From contig JBAXOB010000019.1 of NCBI GenBank assembly GCA_037133475.1, positions 1 through 64,000 of the forward strand: DNA of 64,000 nucleotides, in the 5' to 3' direction. The stretch comes from CAIVAT01 sp037133475 (GTDB lineage: Bacteria; Bacteroidota; Bacteroidia; Bacteroidales; FEN-979). This document shows, one piece after another, positions 54,813 through 63,483 of this stretch. The position numbers and the translations under genes were made by a program. The number at the start of each line of letters is the position of its first letter. The first letter of the stretch is position 1. The notes beneath the pieces were generated by a model. It was not told the origin of the DNA. It searched no databases and saw only the letters and a list, made by a program, of their open reading frames with translations.

Positions 54813-55919
54813 TCAAAAATTTTGATAAAATGCCAACGCTTCCAGAATTTCAGCCTGGTCACACACGATGTCAACAGTTGGGATGCCCGGTTGTGAAATC
54901 AGGGTAAACCTGGGTTGTCCGTTGAAGCTCTTTTTGTCATGGACCATGATTCTCATTATTTCCGGGATTTTTGAAGATTCAAGCGGAAAAGGCGGAAATC
55001 CTTCTGCCAGGTACGATGTTATCTCCTGCATACCGGGGGCAGCCAGGCCGCTTTTGTGATGCGAAAGGAACGCTGCGCATATCATACCGGCTGCAACGGC
55101 GTCGCCATGCAGCAACGGCAGTTTTCCCTCCGCCACCGAGCAGGATTCGAGCGCATGGCCAACAGTATGCCCGAAATTCAGGATCTTGCGGTATTTTTGT
55201 TCGCGGAAATCCTTCATTACCACCGCGTTCTTTAATTTAACAGTACTGTTAACCAGTTCTTTCCATAACACATGGTCGTGGGGCAATGCCAGGATTTCAG
55301 GGATCGGATGGCGGAGTAATTTCCGCCATAACCTTTTATTGCCGACCAAAGCACACTTGATGATTTCCGCCAGGCCCGACCTGGCATGATCAGGCGGTAG
55401 GGTCCTGAGAAATTCTGGAAAGATAAAAACCCCTTTTGAAGGATGGAAGAAGCCAACCTGGTTTTTCACACCCCCCATGTTTACTGAGGTTTTTCCGCCA
55501 ATGGCAGCATCGCATTGTCCCATCAGGGAGGTTGGAATATTAATATAGCGGATTCCACGTTTAAATCCGGCGGCGACAAACCCGCCCAGGTCGCTTACCA
55601 CTCCCCCGCCCAGGTTGACCAGCAGGCTTTGCCGGCCGGCACTGCAAACCAGCAATTCGTTCCATAGTCTTTCAGCGGTTAACAGGGTCTTTGACCCTTC
55701 TCCCCCGTCAATCTCAAGTAATTGCGCATCTTCCAGGCTGACCGTATTATCAAGCAGCAGGGGAAGGCAATGCTGCTTTGTGTTTTTATCAACCAGGATA
55801 AAGATCTCCCCCTTCGCGACATGTAACGAACGAACGAGCTTGTCAACAGCTGAAAGCGCATTTTTTCCTGTACAAACCGGGGTCCTGTCAACGCTGATTA
55901 TCCTGTTGGAAAGGTTCAT
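54813..55919 (-). CDS. aroB: 3-dehydroquinate synthase
   Basis: The 368-residue enzyme converts DAHP to 3-dehydroquinate (second shikimate step) using NAD and a divalent metal. Clear motifs are 'IDGGEGSKTL', the NAD-binding 'NLGGGVVSDLGGFVAAGFKRGI', 'PTSLMGQCDAAIGGKTSVN', the metal ligand region 'SGLAEIIKCAL', and 'LNFGHTVGHALE' with 'LLHGDAVAAGM'. The family usually has PTTLLAQVDSSVGGK, so this protein is a recognisable variant of the Bacteroidota type. It lies between ald and aroA with short gaps (16 and 31 bases), so it is co-transcribed. Confidence 0.95.
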   Translation of the reverse strand: MNLSNRIISVDRTPVCTGKNALSAVDKLVRSLHVAKGEIFILVDKNTKQHCLPLLLDNTVSLEDAQLLEIDGGEGSKTLLTAERLWNELLVCSAGRQSLLVNLGGGVVSDLGGFVAAGFKRGIRYINIPTSLMGQCDAAIGGKTSVNMGGVKNQVGFFHPSKGVFIFPEFLRTLPPDHARSGLAEIIKCALVGNKRLWRKLLRHPIPEILALPHDHVLWKELVNSTVKLKNAVVMKDFREQKYRKILNFGHTVGHALESCSVAEGKLPLLHGDAVAAGMICAAFLSHHKSGLAAPGMQEITSYLAEGFPPFPLESSKIPEIMRIMVHDKKSFNGQPRFTLISQPGIPTVDIVCDQAEILEALAFYQNF

Positions 55920-55935
55920 AGGGCGGCTGGCTTAT

Positions 55936-57159
55936 TTAATGAAATGCTGCCATCAGCAGGCTGATATCCTGGAAAGGAAGGTTGTATGACTTGCTGATGA
56001 ACTGGTTGGTGAGAATGCCGTTATAAATATAGACTCCCTGGCGAACCCCGTAATCACGCTTAAGCAGGTTTTCGATTCCACCTTGTGTCCCGATATCCAG
56101 GATGATCGGGACAATGATATTATTGAGGGCCTGGGAAGCAGTATGCGGCACCTTTGAAGGGATATTGGGAACCGCATAATGGGTTATACCGTGCAGCTTA
56201 TAAACCGGTGATTTGTGGGTGGTAACCCTGGAAGTTTCAAAACAGCCGCCCTGGTCGATACTGACATCTATGGCAACCGCACCATCCTTCATCTGCATAA
56301 TCATCTCCTCGCTGATGATGCAGGGCGTTTTTCCCTCATGGGCATGGACGGCGCCGATCAGCACATCAGCCGTTCGCAGCGACTCGATCAGGACTTTAGG
56401 GTGGAGAATGGAGGTAAACACGCGCATTCCCAGGTTATTCTGGATCCGCCGCAGGCGATAAACCGAGTTATCAAATACCTTGACGAGGGCACCCAGCCCT
56501 ATCGCAGAACGGGCGGCAAATTCGCCCACTGTTCCTGCCCCAATTATCACGACTTCGGATGGGATAATCCCGGTAAACCCGCCAAACATCTTGCCCCTGC
56601 CAAAATCGGGATTGGCCAGGTACTCGGCTGCAATAAAAATTGAGGTACTCCCTGCAATTTCGCTCATCGCCCGGATAATGGCCAACTGGTTTGTCTTATC
56701 GCGGATTGTTTCAAAGGCAAGCGCAGTAACCCTCCTAGATAACAGGGCCCGGAAATACTCTTCACACTGCATGGCCACCTGGATGGCAGAGATCAGCGTC
56801 TGTTTGGGTCTGAGCCATTCCATCTCCGAACGGGTCACAGGACCAACTTTGAGGATGATATCCGCCTTGTAAACCTCACCGGGTTCATTGACAATCTGGG
56901 CGCCGGCTTCGCTGTACTCATGATCGCTAAAATGCGCCGTGATCCCGGCATCGGCCTCCACCATTACCTGGTGACCGTTGCGACATAACAGAGCAACACC
57001 GTCGGGAACGAGTGATACCCTGTTTTCCTGGGTAGAGACCTCTTTCGGAACACCGATCAGCAAGTTACGGCGGGGATGGGTAACTTCAAGCATCTCCTCC
57101 TGCGGCATCAGTCGGTCGACAGGCGACATGCGCATAAAATCCGGGCGGGGTTCATCCAT
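55936..57159 (-). CDS. ald: Alanine dehydrogenase
   Basis: The 407-residue cytosolic enzyme interconverts L-alanine with pyruvate and ammonia using NAD. N-terminal motifs are 'IGVPKEVSTQENRVSLVPDGV' and 'VEADAGITAHFSDHEY'. Catalytic-domain motifs are 'ILKVGPVTRSEMEWLRPKQT' and the Rossmann loop 'VVIIGAGTVGEFAARSAIGLGA', with 'AIDVSIDQGGCFETS' and 'HYAVPNIPSKVPHTAS' near the C-terminus. An N-terminal extension of about 35 residues precedes the usual family start. The ATG at 57159 is preferred over the longer frame to 57219. It is the first gene of the operon with aroB and aroA. Confidence 0.92.
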   Translation of the reverse strand: MDEPRPDFMRMSPVDRLMPQEEMLEVTHPRRNLLIGVPKEVSTQENRVSLVPDGVALLCRNGHQVMVEADAGITAHFSDHEYSEAGAQIVNEPGEVYKADIILKVGPVTRSEMEWLRPKQTLISAIQVAMQCEEYFRALLSRRVTALAFETIRDKTNQLAIIRAMSEIAGSTSIFIAAEYLANPDFGRGKMFGGFTGIIPSEVVIIGAGTVGEFAARSAIGLGALVKVFDNSVYRLRRIQNNLGMRVFTSILHPKVLIESLRTADVLIGAVHAHEGKTPCIISEEMIMQMKDGAVAIDVSIDQGGCFETSRVTTHKSPVYKLHGITHYAVPNIPSKVPHTASQALNNIIVPIILDIGTQGGIENLLKRDYGVRQGVYIYNGILTNQFISKSYNLPFQDISLLMAAFH

Positions 57160-57266
57160 GAACGTAAAATTTAGACGAAGATACAAAAAATATTTCCAAA
57201 AAAGGTAAACGCAACCCAATTGCGTCCGGTACCCGGGTTTGCCGGTGGCTTTGCCGTTATCCGGGA

Positions 57267-57968
57267 TTACCCGATCTGGCTTATCTTACGAAGGGACTCA
57301 ATATCGAGAACCTCCAGTTCATGATCCGATATGCGGATGAGCCCCTCTTTTTGAAAATCACGGAGCAATTTTACCGCGCTTTCCCTCGACATTGCCGATA
57401 ATTCCGACAGTTCAAACCGCGACAGGATCATGGGGAACCTGGGTTGATTGAAAATTTCATCATGCAGGTATAAGAGGGCATCCGCCATCCTTCCCGGCAT
57501 CTGCTTCTGGGTCAGATAGATCAACCTGTTATAGACTGTTAATACATCCCTGCTGAAATCCTTGAGAAATTCTTCGGCAAAGAGTGAATTCACGGAAAGT
57601 ATCTTTTTAAAAACCTGGAGATCAATGAAACATACCGATGAATCGAGTAAGGCCGTAATGGAAAAATGATGCCGCTGGTCATGGTAAATGCCGGGTCCCC
57701 CAATAAAGTTGGAGGGTTTCACGATCCTCAGGATGGCCGAACGGCCTTCGATTCCCTCCAGGTAGAGCTTCGCAAGTCCGCTGTTGATCGAGAGAACATG
57801 CGACATATAGGTTCCCTGTTTTTTGATGGTCTCCCCGGCTTTGAACCGGACATGAATCTTATTAGCATCAACCATTTGCAACTCGTCCTTATTTAAGAAG
57901 GAAAACAAATGCGACATGCACTGGCAATCGTAACAATGTTTAGATGTTTTATCAAAATACTCTGACAT
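57267..57968 (-). CDS. Crp/Fnr-family regulator, FNR-type with candidate [4Fe-4S] ligands
   Basis: The 233-residue regulator has an N-terminal Cys cluster (C12, C15, C17: KHCYDCQC), a cyclic-nucleotide-binding-type beta-roll (about 25-125) and a second Cys at 113 (SSVCFID), in the position of FNR Cys122. The four cysteines are thus placed to bind an oxygen-sensitive Fe-S cluster. A winged helix follows (about 165-230), with the recognition region 'SAMSRESAVKLLRDFQKEG'. The conserved Glu is kept, but the usual Ser-Arg is Val-Lys. A perfect FNR-type palindrome lies 47 bases upstream, and the respiratory operon starts divergently. It probably controls that operon and itself under low oxygen. Confidence 0.88.
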   Translation of the reverse strand: MSEYFDKTSKHCYDCQCMSHLFSFLNKDELQMVDANKIHVRFKAGETIKKQGTYMSHVLSINSGLAKLYLEGIEGRSAILRIVKPSNFIGGPGIYHDQRHHFSITALLDSSVCFIDLQVFKKILSVNSLFAEEFLKDFSRDVLTVYNRLIYLTQKQMPGRMADALLYLHDEIFNQPRFPMILSRFELSELSAMSRESAVKLLRDFQKEGLIRISDHELEVLDIESLRKISQIG

Positions 57969-58014
57969 AAAGATTATCTTTCATTGATATCAGTGCATAA
58001 AAGTAATAGAAATA

Positions 58015-58028
58015 TTGATATATATCAA
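58015..58028. promoter_or_regulatory. Perfect FNR-box palindrome
   Basis: TTGATATATATCAA is exactly TTGAT-N4-ATCAA, the FNR consensus, in the divergent gap between the FNR-type regulator and the Fe-S/NrfD operon. A partial half-site (TTGATATCA) lies nearby at 57984-57992. Confidence 0.7.
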
Positions 58029-58127
58029 CTTGTATTAAAGTTTATGCCTGCTTTAAATGCAAAAAAATTCCTTTTTCAACAGGCATTATTCACAGGTTAT
58101 AATTCAGGTAGTGACTGGATATCCAAG

Positions 58128-58135
58128 TAGTTTTG
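58128..58135 (+). promoter_or_regulatory. Candidate -7 element of the Fe-S/NrfD operon
   Basis: TAGTTTTG matches TAnnTTTG, 30 bases before the ATG at 58166. The FNR box centre would be about 120 bases upstream of such a start, further than usual for class I/II activation, so another start or auto-regulation of the regulator gene is possible. Confidence 0.4.
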
Positions 58136-58165
58136 GCAATCTGAAACCACCAACCCCTACACACC

Positions 58166-59113
58166 ATGAAAAGTCGACCATCAAACCGCAGAAATTTCCT
58201 GAAACTGGGAATCGCAGCCGGGGCTACTGCCCTGATTGCCAGCGGCGGCAATGTTTTATCTGCCATTTCAAACCCGGGAAATGGTGAAACCGGTGAAAAA
58301 ATGAAAGTCCTCACACCAGAGGGCAAACTTGTGGAGGTCGACAAAGGACATACCTGTTGTCAGCCAGCCTCCAATATTGAAGCACGACAGGGGTTACCCG
58401 ACAAGAAGATGGTGATGGTGATCGACCTGGCAAAATGCAGGAATGCAAAAAAATGTCTTGAAGGCTGCCAGAAAATGCATTTTCTCCCCCCCCATATGGA
58501 CTGGATCAAGTTTTACCTGTTACGCGACAGCCCTGAAATGTCGCCCTACTGGTTCCCGAAGCCCTGCCTGCACTGCAACAACCCGCCCTGTGTAAAGGTC
58601 TGCCCGGTCGGCGCAACGTTTAAACGGAACGACGGCATTGTGCTGATTGACAATGAGCGGTGTATCGGCTGCAAATTCTGTATGGCCGCTTGTCCCTATT
58701 CTTCCAGGGTTTTCAACTGGGAAGAACCGCAAATGGCAAAAAGGACCAACCCTGCCCGCTATTCGCCCGAAACCGGCTCCCCGCCCAGGATCGGCACCGT
58801 GAGCAAATGTGACTTCTGTCCCGATATGGTAAGGAAGGGAGAACTTCCCTCCTGCGTGACCTCCTGTCCGAATGGAGTCTATTATTATGGCGACCGGAAT
58901 GAGGATGCGGTGACCAACGGCACGGAGACTGTCAGGTTCAGTGAATTGCTTGAAACCCGGGCTGCATACCGGTTTATGGAGGAGCTTGGAACAGAGCCCA
59001 GTGTTTATTATCTGCCTGCAGTTGACCGCGCCTTTGAATACCAGGTGGGATTTGAAGGACTCAGCGACGAAGAGGTCGCATTGTATAAACAAGAAGCCAG
59101 GATCACCGAATAA
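58166..59113 (+). CDS. Tat-exported polyferredoxin-type Fe-S subunit (NrfC/PsrB-like)
   Basis: The 315-residue protein has a Tat signal (NRRNFLK at 7-13, then a hydrophobic stretch). Cys motifs for four cubane clusters follow: a first site with only three Cys (C-x5-C-x3-C: CRNAKKCLEGC), then CLHCNNPPCVKVCP, CIGCKFCMAACP and CDFCPDMVRKGELPSCVTSCP. A GHTCCQP motif precedes them. This is the NrfC/PsrB/DmsB type of electron-transfer subunit, expected on the periplasmic side beside an NrfD membrane partner. The missing fourth Cys of site 1 suggests a [3Fe-4S] or otherwise altered cluster. It starts the operon; nrfD-like begins 10 bases on. Confidence 0.9.
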   Translation: MKSRPSNRRNFLKLGIAAGATALIASGGNVLSAISNPGNGETGEKMKVLTPEGKLVEVDKGHTCCQPASNIEARQGLPDKKMVMVIDLAKCRNAKKCLEGCQKMHFLPPHMDWIKFYLLRDSPEMSPYWFPKPCLHCNNPPCVKVCPVGATFKRNDGIVLIDNERCIGCKFCMAACPYSSRVFNWEEPQMAKRTNPARYSPETGSPPRIGTVSKCDFCPDMVRKGELPSCVTSCPNGVYYYGDRNEDAVTNGTETVRFSELLETRAAYRFMEELGTEPSVYYLPAVDRAFEYQVGFEGLSDEEVALYKQEARITE

Positions 59114-59123
59114 TATTGACTAT

Positions 59124-61340
59124 ATGAACGAAGAAGAAAAATCGATCCAAAACCTGGAGGCCTACAAGCCCCACCTGGAAACCATCAGCAAAAAAGGGAT
59201 CGGCCTGATTTTATTCCTGCTGATGTTCATCCTTTTCGGAGTGGTATGCCTTTATACCCAGGTATCAAAAGGTCATGTCGTCACCGGGATGCGGGATAAC
59301 GTTGTCTGGGGATTGTATATCGTAAATTTTATATTTTTCATCGGGATCAGTTATGCGGGGGCCCTTATCTCCGGGATTCTTCACCTGTTAAGGGTGCCAT
59401 GGAGAACACCCATCATCCGGATGGCTGAGATGATAACCGTGATCTCCACCATGATCGGCCCCTCCTATATCCTGCTGTGTATAGGGCGCCTTGACCGTTT
59501 ACCGAACCTGATGCTTTTCGGCAGGATCCAGTCGCCGATCATCTGGGACGTAATCGCGATCACCACTTACCTGTCGGGGAGCATCATCTTCCTCTACCTG
59601 GCCATGATCAGGGATATGGCCCTGTTGCGCGACAACCCCGTGAAAACTGCAAAATGGAGAAATCCAATATACAGGTTCCTTTCGGTCCGTTATAAAGACA
59701 CCACCAAGCAGAAAGAGCTGCTCAACGTTTCCACCGACCTGCTGTCGATTGTCATCATCCCGCTGGCGATCCTGGTCCACTCCGTTCTGGCCTGGATCTT
59801 CGGCATGACCCTCCGTCCGGGCTGGCACAGCACCATTTTCGCCCCCTACTTTGTGGTTGCCGCAGTCTATTCCGGCACCGGCGTGCTGATCGTGGTGATG
59901 TGGGTGTTCCGGAAAGTATACCACCTCGAATCACAGATCACCAAGATCCACTTCAACTACCTTGGCATTATCATGATTATCCTGGGTGCTCTCTATGGCT
60001 ACTTTACCTTCAGCGAGTATCTTACCAGCTGGTATGGCTCCATCAAATGGGACATGGAGGTACTCTTCCGCCTGTTCAGTCCCAGTGAATACCTGCTGGA
60101 ATTTATTTTTGCAGTCTTTGTAGGCGTGCTTTTACCCATCATTATTGTAACGGTTCCAAGGTTCCGCAATATCAATTCGATCGCCTTTGCGGCCTTCATA
60201 GCGGTATTTGCCCTTTGGGTCAAACGTTACCTGATCATCATCCCCACCCTGGAATCCCCCCTGCTGCCCATCCATGACCTGCGCCCCGAGTATGTACATT
60301 ATTCGGCAACCTGGGTGGAATGGGGACTGACCTGTGCCGGCGTTGCCATGTTCATCCTGCTCTTCTATCTCTTTTCCAAGTTTGTGCCGATCATTCCCGT
60401 GGTCCGCACAGGGGAGGAAAAAGACTATTCAAGGCTGAGAAAGGTCGTCTTTGAAAAACAGATGAAAAAGGCCATCAAGGAAAACAAAAAAGGGGATGTC
60501 ATTGCATCCGTAATCCTCATCTTCCTGATGCTGGCCGCTGCACCGAATGCCAAAGCCCAGGATGAACCGGCCATCCAGACGGTGCTTAAACTTGAGTATT
60601 TCCATGTGGATTCTGCCCAAAATCTCACGGGTACGCTGCTTTCGCGGCAGGAGGGCCGTTATGCTCCCATGGAGGGCATGGAGGTGGTTTTCAGGTTCCG
60701 CCAGGGCAGTACCGAAAAGACGATCGGAACAGCCGTCACCAACGACAAGGGTAAGGCAGCCGTGGCCATCCCCGACGATATCATGACTACCGGCGGGGAT
60801 AAAGGAGTCTATTCATTCACCGCCAGTTTCCAGGGTAAAGATAAATACAGTAAATCAGCTGGGAACGTTTCGGTCAAACCCCTTAAACTGGAGATGTCCT
60901 TTTTCCAGAAGGACCAGGATAAAATGGCCGACCTGAAGGCATTCGAGCAGGATAAGGACAACAAATGGGTTCCCGTTGAAAACCTCGATATCCAGTTTTA
61001 TGTACCCAGGACCTTCAGCCTGCTTAAGGTCGGGAAGGCCACCATTGCCAACGGCAATGCCAGTCTTGAATTCCCGACCTCTATCCCCGGCAATACACTG
61101 GGATATCTTACGTTGCTGGCAAAAGTTGAGGAAAACGAACTCTATGGCAATGTGGAAGTTAGCGGAACCATCAACTGGGGAAAGCCACTCCCCCCGATGA
61201 AGATCATCAAACGGGGGTTAGGCGATACCGATGCCCCGCTGTGGATGGTTTACACCCTCATCGTGCTGCTTTCGCTGGTATGGTTCCACTATATGTACGT
61301 GATTTATACGGTAATAAGGATAAGACATTTAGGCAAATAA
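59124..61340 (+). CDS. NrfD/PsrC-like quinone-interacting membrane subunit fused to a periplasmic Ig-like region
   Basis: The 738-residue protein has about 450 N-terminal residues forming an NrfD-type membrane domain, with eight to ten helices from 'GIGLILFLLMFILFGVVC' to the helix 'AGVAMFILLFYLFS'. Next is a cytosolic linker (KKAIKENKK) and at 459-478 a segment that looks like a signal peptide ('IASVILIFLMLAAAPNAKAQ', potential cleavage after A478). Two beta-rich regions follow (about 485-700), and a last membrane helix lies near 706-727. NrfD proteins exchange electrons with quinones. The start is 59124, since the frame before it overlaps the Fe-S gene. The internal signal-like segment indicates a fusion of a membrane subunit with a once-separate exported protein. 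Confidence 0.85.
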   Translation: MNEEEKSIQNLEAYKPHLETISKKGIGLILFLLMFILFGVVCLYTQVSKGHVVTGMRDNVVWGLYIVNFIFFIGISYAGALISGILHLLRVPWRTPIIRMAEMITVISTMIGPSYILLCIGRLDRLPNLMLFGRIQSPIIWDVIAITTYLSGSIIFLYLAMIRDMALLRDNPVKTAKWRNPIYRFLSVRYKDTTKQKELLNVSTDLLSIVIIPLAILVHSVLAWIFGMTLRPGWHSTIFAPYFVVAAVYSGTGVLIVVMWVFRKVYHLESQITKIHFNYLGIIMIILGALYGYFTFSEYLTSWYGSIKWDMEVLFRLFSPSEYLLEFIFAVFVGVLLPIIIVTVPRFRNINSIAFAAFIAVFALWVKRYLIIIPTLESPLLPIHDLRPEYVHYSATWVEWGLTCAGVAMFILLFYLFSKFVPIIPVVRTGEEKDYSRLRKVVFEKQMKKAIKENKKGDVIASVILIFLMLAAAPNAKAQDEPAIQTVLKLEYFHVDSAQNLTGTLLSRQEGRYAPMEGMEVVFRFRQGSTEKTIGTAVTNDKGKAAVAIPDDIMTTGGDKGVYSFTASFQGKDKYSKSAGNVSVKPLKLEMSFFQKDQDKMADLKAFEQDKDNKWVPVENLDIQFYVPRTFSLLKVGKATIANGNASLEFPTSIPGNTLGYLTLLAKVEENELYGNVEVSGTINWGKPLPPMKIIKRGLGDTDAPLWMVYTLIVLLSLVWFHYMYVIYTVIRIRHLGK

Positions 61341-61363
61341 CAATTATTAACCATAACTAAAAA

Positions 61364-61370
61364 AGGAGGA
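61364..61370 (+). promoter_or_regulatory. Strong Shine-Dalgarno site of the cytochrome c gene
   Basis: AGGAGGA lies 3 bases before the ATG at 61374. This is unusual in this window, where other genes lack clear Shine-Dalgarno sequences; it suggests high translation. Confidence 0.6.
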
Positions 61371-61373
61371 TTT

Positions 61374-61790
61374 ATGAAATCATTTCAGATCAGATTGATG
61401 GCCATTACACTGGGGATGTTCCTCGTGTTTTCATTTTCGCACCATGCCTCGGCACAAACAACCGGGTGGACGATTGCCCCAAAATTCAAAACCATGAAAA
61501 ACCCTGTTGCTTCAGGGAAGGAGAGTATCTCCGATGGCAAGGAACTGTTTGCCAAACATTGCAAATCATGCCATGGCAGCGCCGGTTTGGGCGACGGCCC
61601 AAAGGCCGCAACACTTGATGTTTCCTGTGGTGATTTTTCCTCGAAAAAATTCCAGTCAACCTCCGATGGCGAGATCTTCTTCCAGATGACCGAGGGCAAG
61701 GGAAAAATGCCATCCTTCAAGAAACTGATACCCGAAGACAACAGCAGGTGGGCGATCGTAAACTACCTGAGGACATTGGCTGCCAAATAA
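61374..61790 (+). CDS. Periplasmic monohaem cytochrome c
   Basis: The 138-residue protein has a signal peptide (to HHASAQ, about residue 28) and one haem c motif, CKSCHG (63-67). The probable axial Met is Met112 in 'GKGKMPSF', followed by the closing helix 'WAIVNYLRTLA'. It is a small class I cytochrome c for periplasmic electron transfer, 33 bases after the NrfD fusion and 10 before the polytopic protein, so it is part of the same operon. It is the probable soluble electron carrier between this module and a terminal reductase or oxidase outside the window. Confidence 0.92.
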   Translation: MKSFQIRLMAITLGMFLVFSFSHHASAQTTGWTIAPKFKTMKNPVASGKESISDGKELFAKHCKSCHGSAGLGDGPKAATLDVSCGDFSSKKFQSTSDGEIFFQMTEGKGKMPSFKKLIPEDNSRWAIVNYLRTLAAK

Positions 61791-61800
61791 GCTGGTTGTT

Positions 61801-63483
61801 ATGTCAACAGAAAACAATGACCCATCGGCCAGTATCCGTGAATTGATTGAAAAGGTCAATTCGCTTGAACTACGGCTTGGTAAAATTGAAGAAAAAATTG
61901 AGGTTTCTGTTCAGGGGCTGGCATCGGTTCATCGTAACCGGTACCAGCCTGAACAGGCAGACACTGCCGGCGATGATGAACTCATCATGGATAAGAGTCT
62001 GATAGAATCCAATATCTTTGAGTATGGCCTGGCCTGGTTTGGAAGCCTGGTTTTGTTATTCGGCATTGCCTTTCTGTCGAACTTTGCCAGGAACTATCTC
62101 AATGGTCCGCTGGCCAGTCTGGTTGGTTACGGAGCCGTAGCCGGCATCTTTTTCCTGGCCTGGAATCTCCGCAATTCGTTCACGCATCTTTCGTTCATGC
62201 TGAACCTTAGCGCACACCTGCTGGTGTATTATATCACCCTGCGGCTGTTTTTCTTTATCGACCACCCTGTAATTCCTGCCAGGGGGGTGGTTCTCTTCCT
62301 GTTGATCTCAGTAATCTGCGTACAGTATTTTTTCGCGATCCGGCAGAATTCCGAACTGCTTGCCGTAATCGCCATGCTGCTGACCCTGTCCACGGCCCTG
62401 TTTGCCGATGTTACCTTGGTCACCCTGCCCCTGATCATTCTTTCCGCCATGGTATCGGTGTTCCTGTTAGTCCGGTTTGGCTGGTGGAAACTGATGATGG
62501 TGTCGCTTATCTTTTCCTACATTTCACAAGGCACCTGGTTGCTCAACAACCCGGTGATGGGCAACCCGATAGGAACGTTTGCAACACATCCCTTTAACCT
62601 GTTAACCCTGTTCATCATTGGAACTATCTTTTCCGTGATTCCCATGATCAGGCAGGAGGGAAAGTTCCCGGGCGGAATTTACCCGGCTACCATTGTGGTC
62701 AACGGGCTTCTCTTTTCGTTCGTTCTGCTGGTCACCGTGATTTCCTATTATTCAGGGGGCTATGTCTGGATCTTTTCGCTGATAGCCGCCCTGTGCCTGG
62801 TCTATTCCGTCTTCCTGAAATACAGGACCGGCAGGGTGTTCGACCCGGCATTTTTTGCCATTTATAGTTTCATGGCCCTGAGTTTTGCCGTTTACGGCTA
62901 TTCCAAACTTCCGGATGCCTTATGGCTGCTTTCCCTGCAAAGCCTGCTGGTTGTCTCCTGGGCATTATGGTTCCGGTCGAAAATCATCCTGGTAATGAAT
63001 ACATTCCTGTTTACAGGGATCCTGGCCTTTTATATGGCATTTTACCCTCCGGTGGATAAGGTGAATTTTGCCTTTGTCATCACCGCCTTTATCAGTGCCA
63101 GGATCATCAACTGGAAAAAGGAGCGGTTGACCCTTAAGACAGAGATGCTTCGGAACACCTACCTTATACTGCTTTTTTTCACCATGTTGTTTGCGCTTTA
63201 TCATGCGGTGCCGAAACAATATGTTACCCTTTCGTGGACCGGGGCTGCCGTATTTTATTTTACGATGAGCCTGATCCTGAAAAACATCAAATATCGCTGG
63301 ATGGCCATCGCCACAGTGCTTTTCACAGGGTTTTACCTGTTTTTTGTTGACCTTTCACACTTGGAAACAGGGTACAGGGTACTGGCATTCCTGTTCCTGG
63401 CAGTTATTTCCCTGGGGGCATCCCTCTATTTCACAAAAAAGGTACGTAAACGATTGCATACTGATCAGGAACAACAAACATGA
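61801..63483 (+). CDS. Large polytopic membrane protein (DUF2339-like)
   Basis: The 560-residue protein opens with a short coiled coil (residues 11-40, 'IRELIEKVNSLELRLGKIEEKI') and a hydrophilic linker. About 14 transmembrane helices follow (from ~75, 'FEYGLAWFGSLVLLFGIAFLSNFARNYL', to ~545). This fits the DUF2339 pattern: coiled coil then many short-loop helices. The family has no proven function. It lies 10 bases after the cytochrome c gene, so it may be a membrane part of the respiratory module. There are no redox motifs. It could also be an unrelated passenger. Confidence 0.6.
   Translation: MSTENNDPSASIRELIEKVNSLELRLGKIEEKIEVSVQGLASVHRNRYQPEQADTAGDDELIMDKSLIESNIFEYGLAWFGSLVLLFGIAFLSNFARNYLNGPLASLVGYGAVAGIFFLAWNLRNSFTHLSFMLNLSAHLLVYYITLRLFFFIDHPVIPARGVVLFLLISVICVQYFFAIRQNSELLAVIAMLLTLSTALFADVTLVTLPLIILSAMVSVFLLVRFGWWKLMMVSLIFSYISQGTWLLNNPVMGNPIGTFATHPFNLLTLFIIGTIFSVIPMIRQEGKFPGGIYPATIVVNGLLFSFVLLVTVISYYSGGYVWIFSLIAALCLVYSVFLKYRTGRVFDPAFFAIYSFMALSFAVYGYSKLPDALWLLSLQSLLVVSWALWFRSKIILVMNTFLFTGILAFYMAFYPPVDKVNFAFVITAFISARIINWKKERLTLKTEMLRNTYLILLFFTMLFALYHAVPKQYVTLSWTGAAVFYFTMSLILKNIKYRWMAIATVLFTGFYLFFVDLSHLETGYRVLAFLFLAVISLGASLYFTKKVRKRLHTDQEQQT

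Noticed and set aside
58941..59123. Longer start for the NrfD-like protein
   Set aside because: The extension overlaps the Fe-S gene for about 170 bases and is not hydrophobic like the family; the ATG at 59124 fits.
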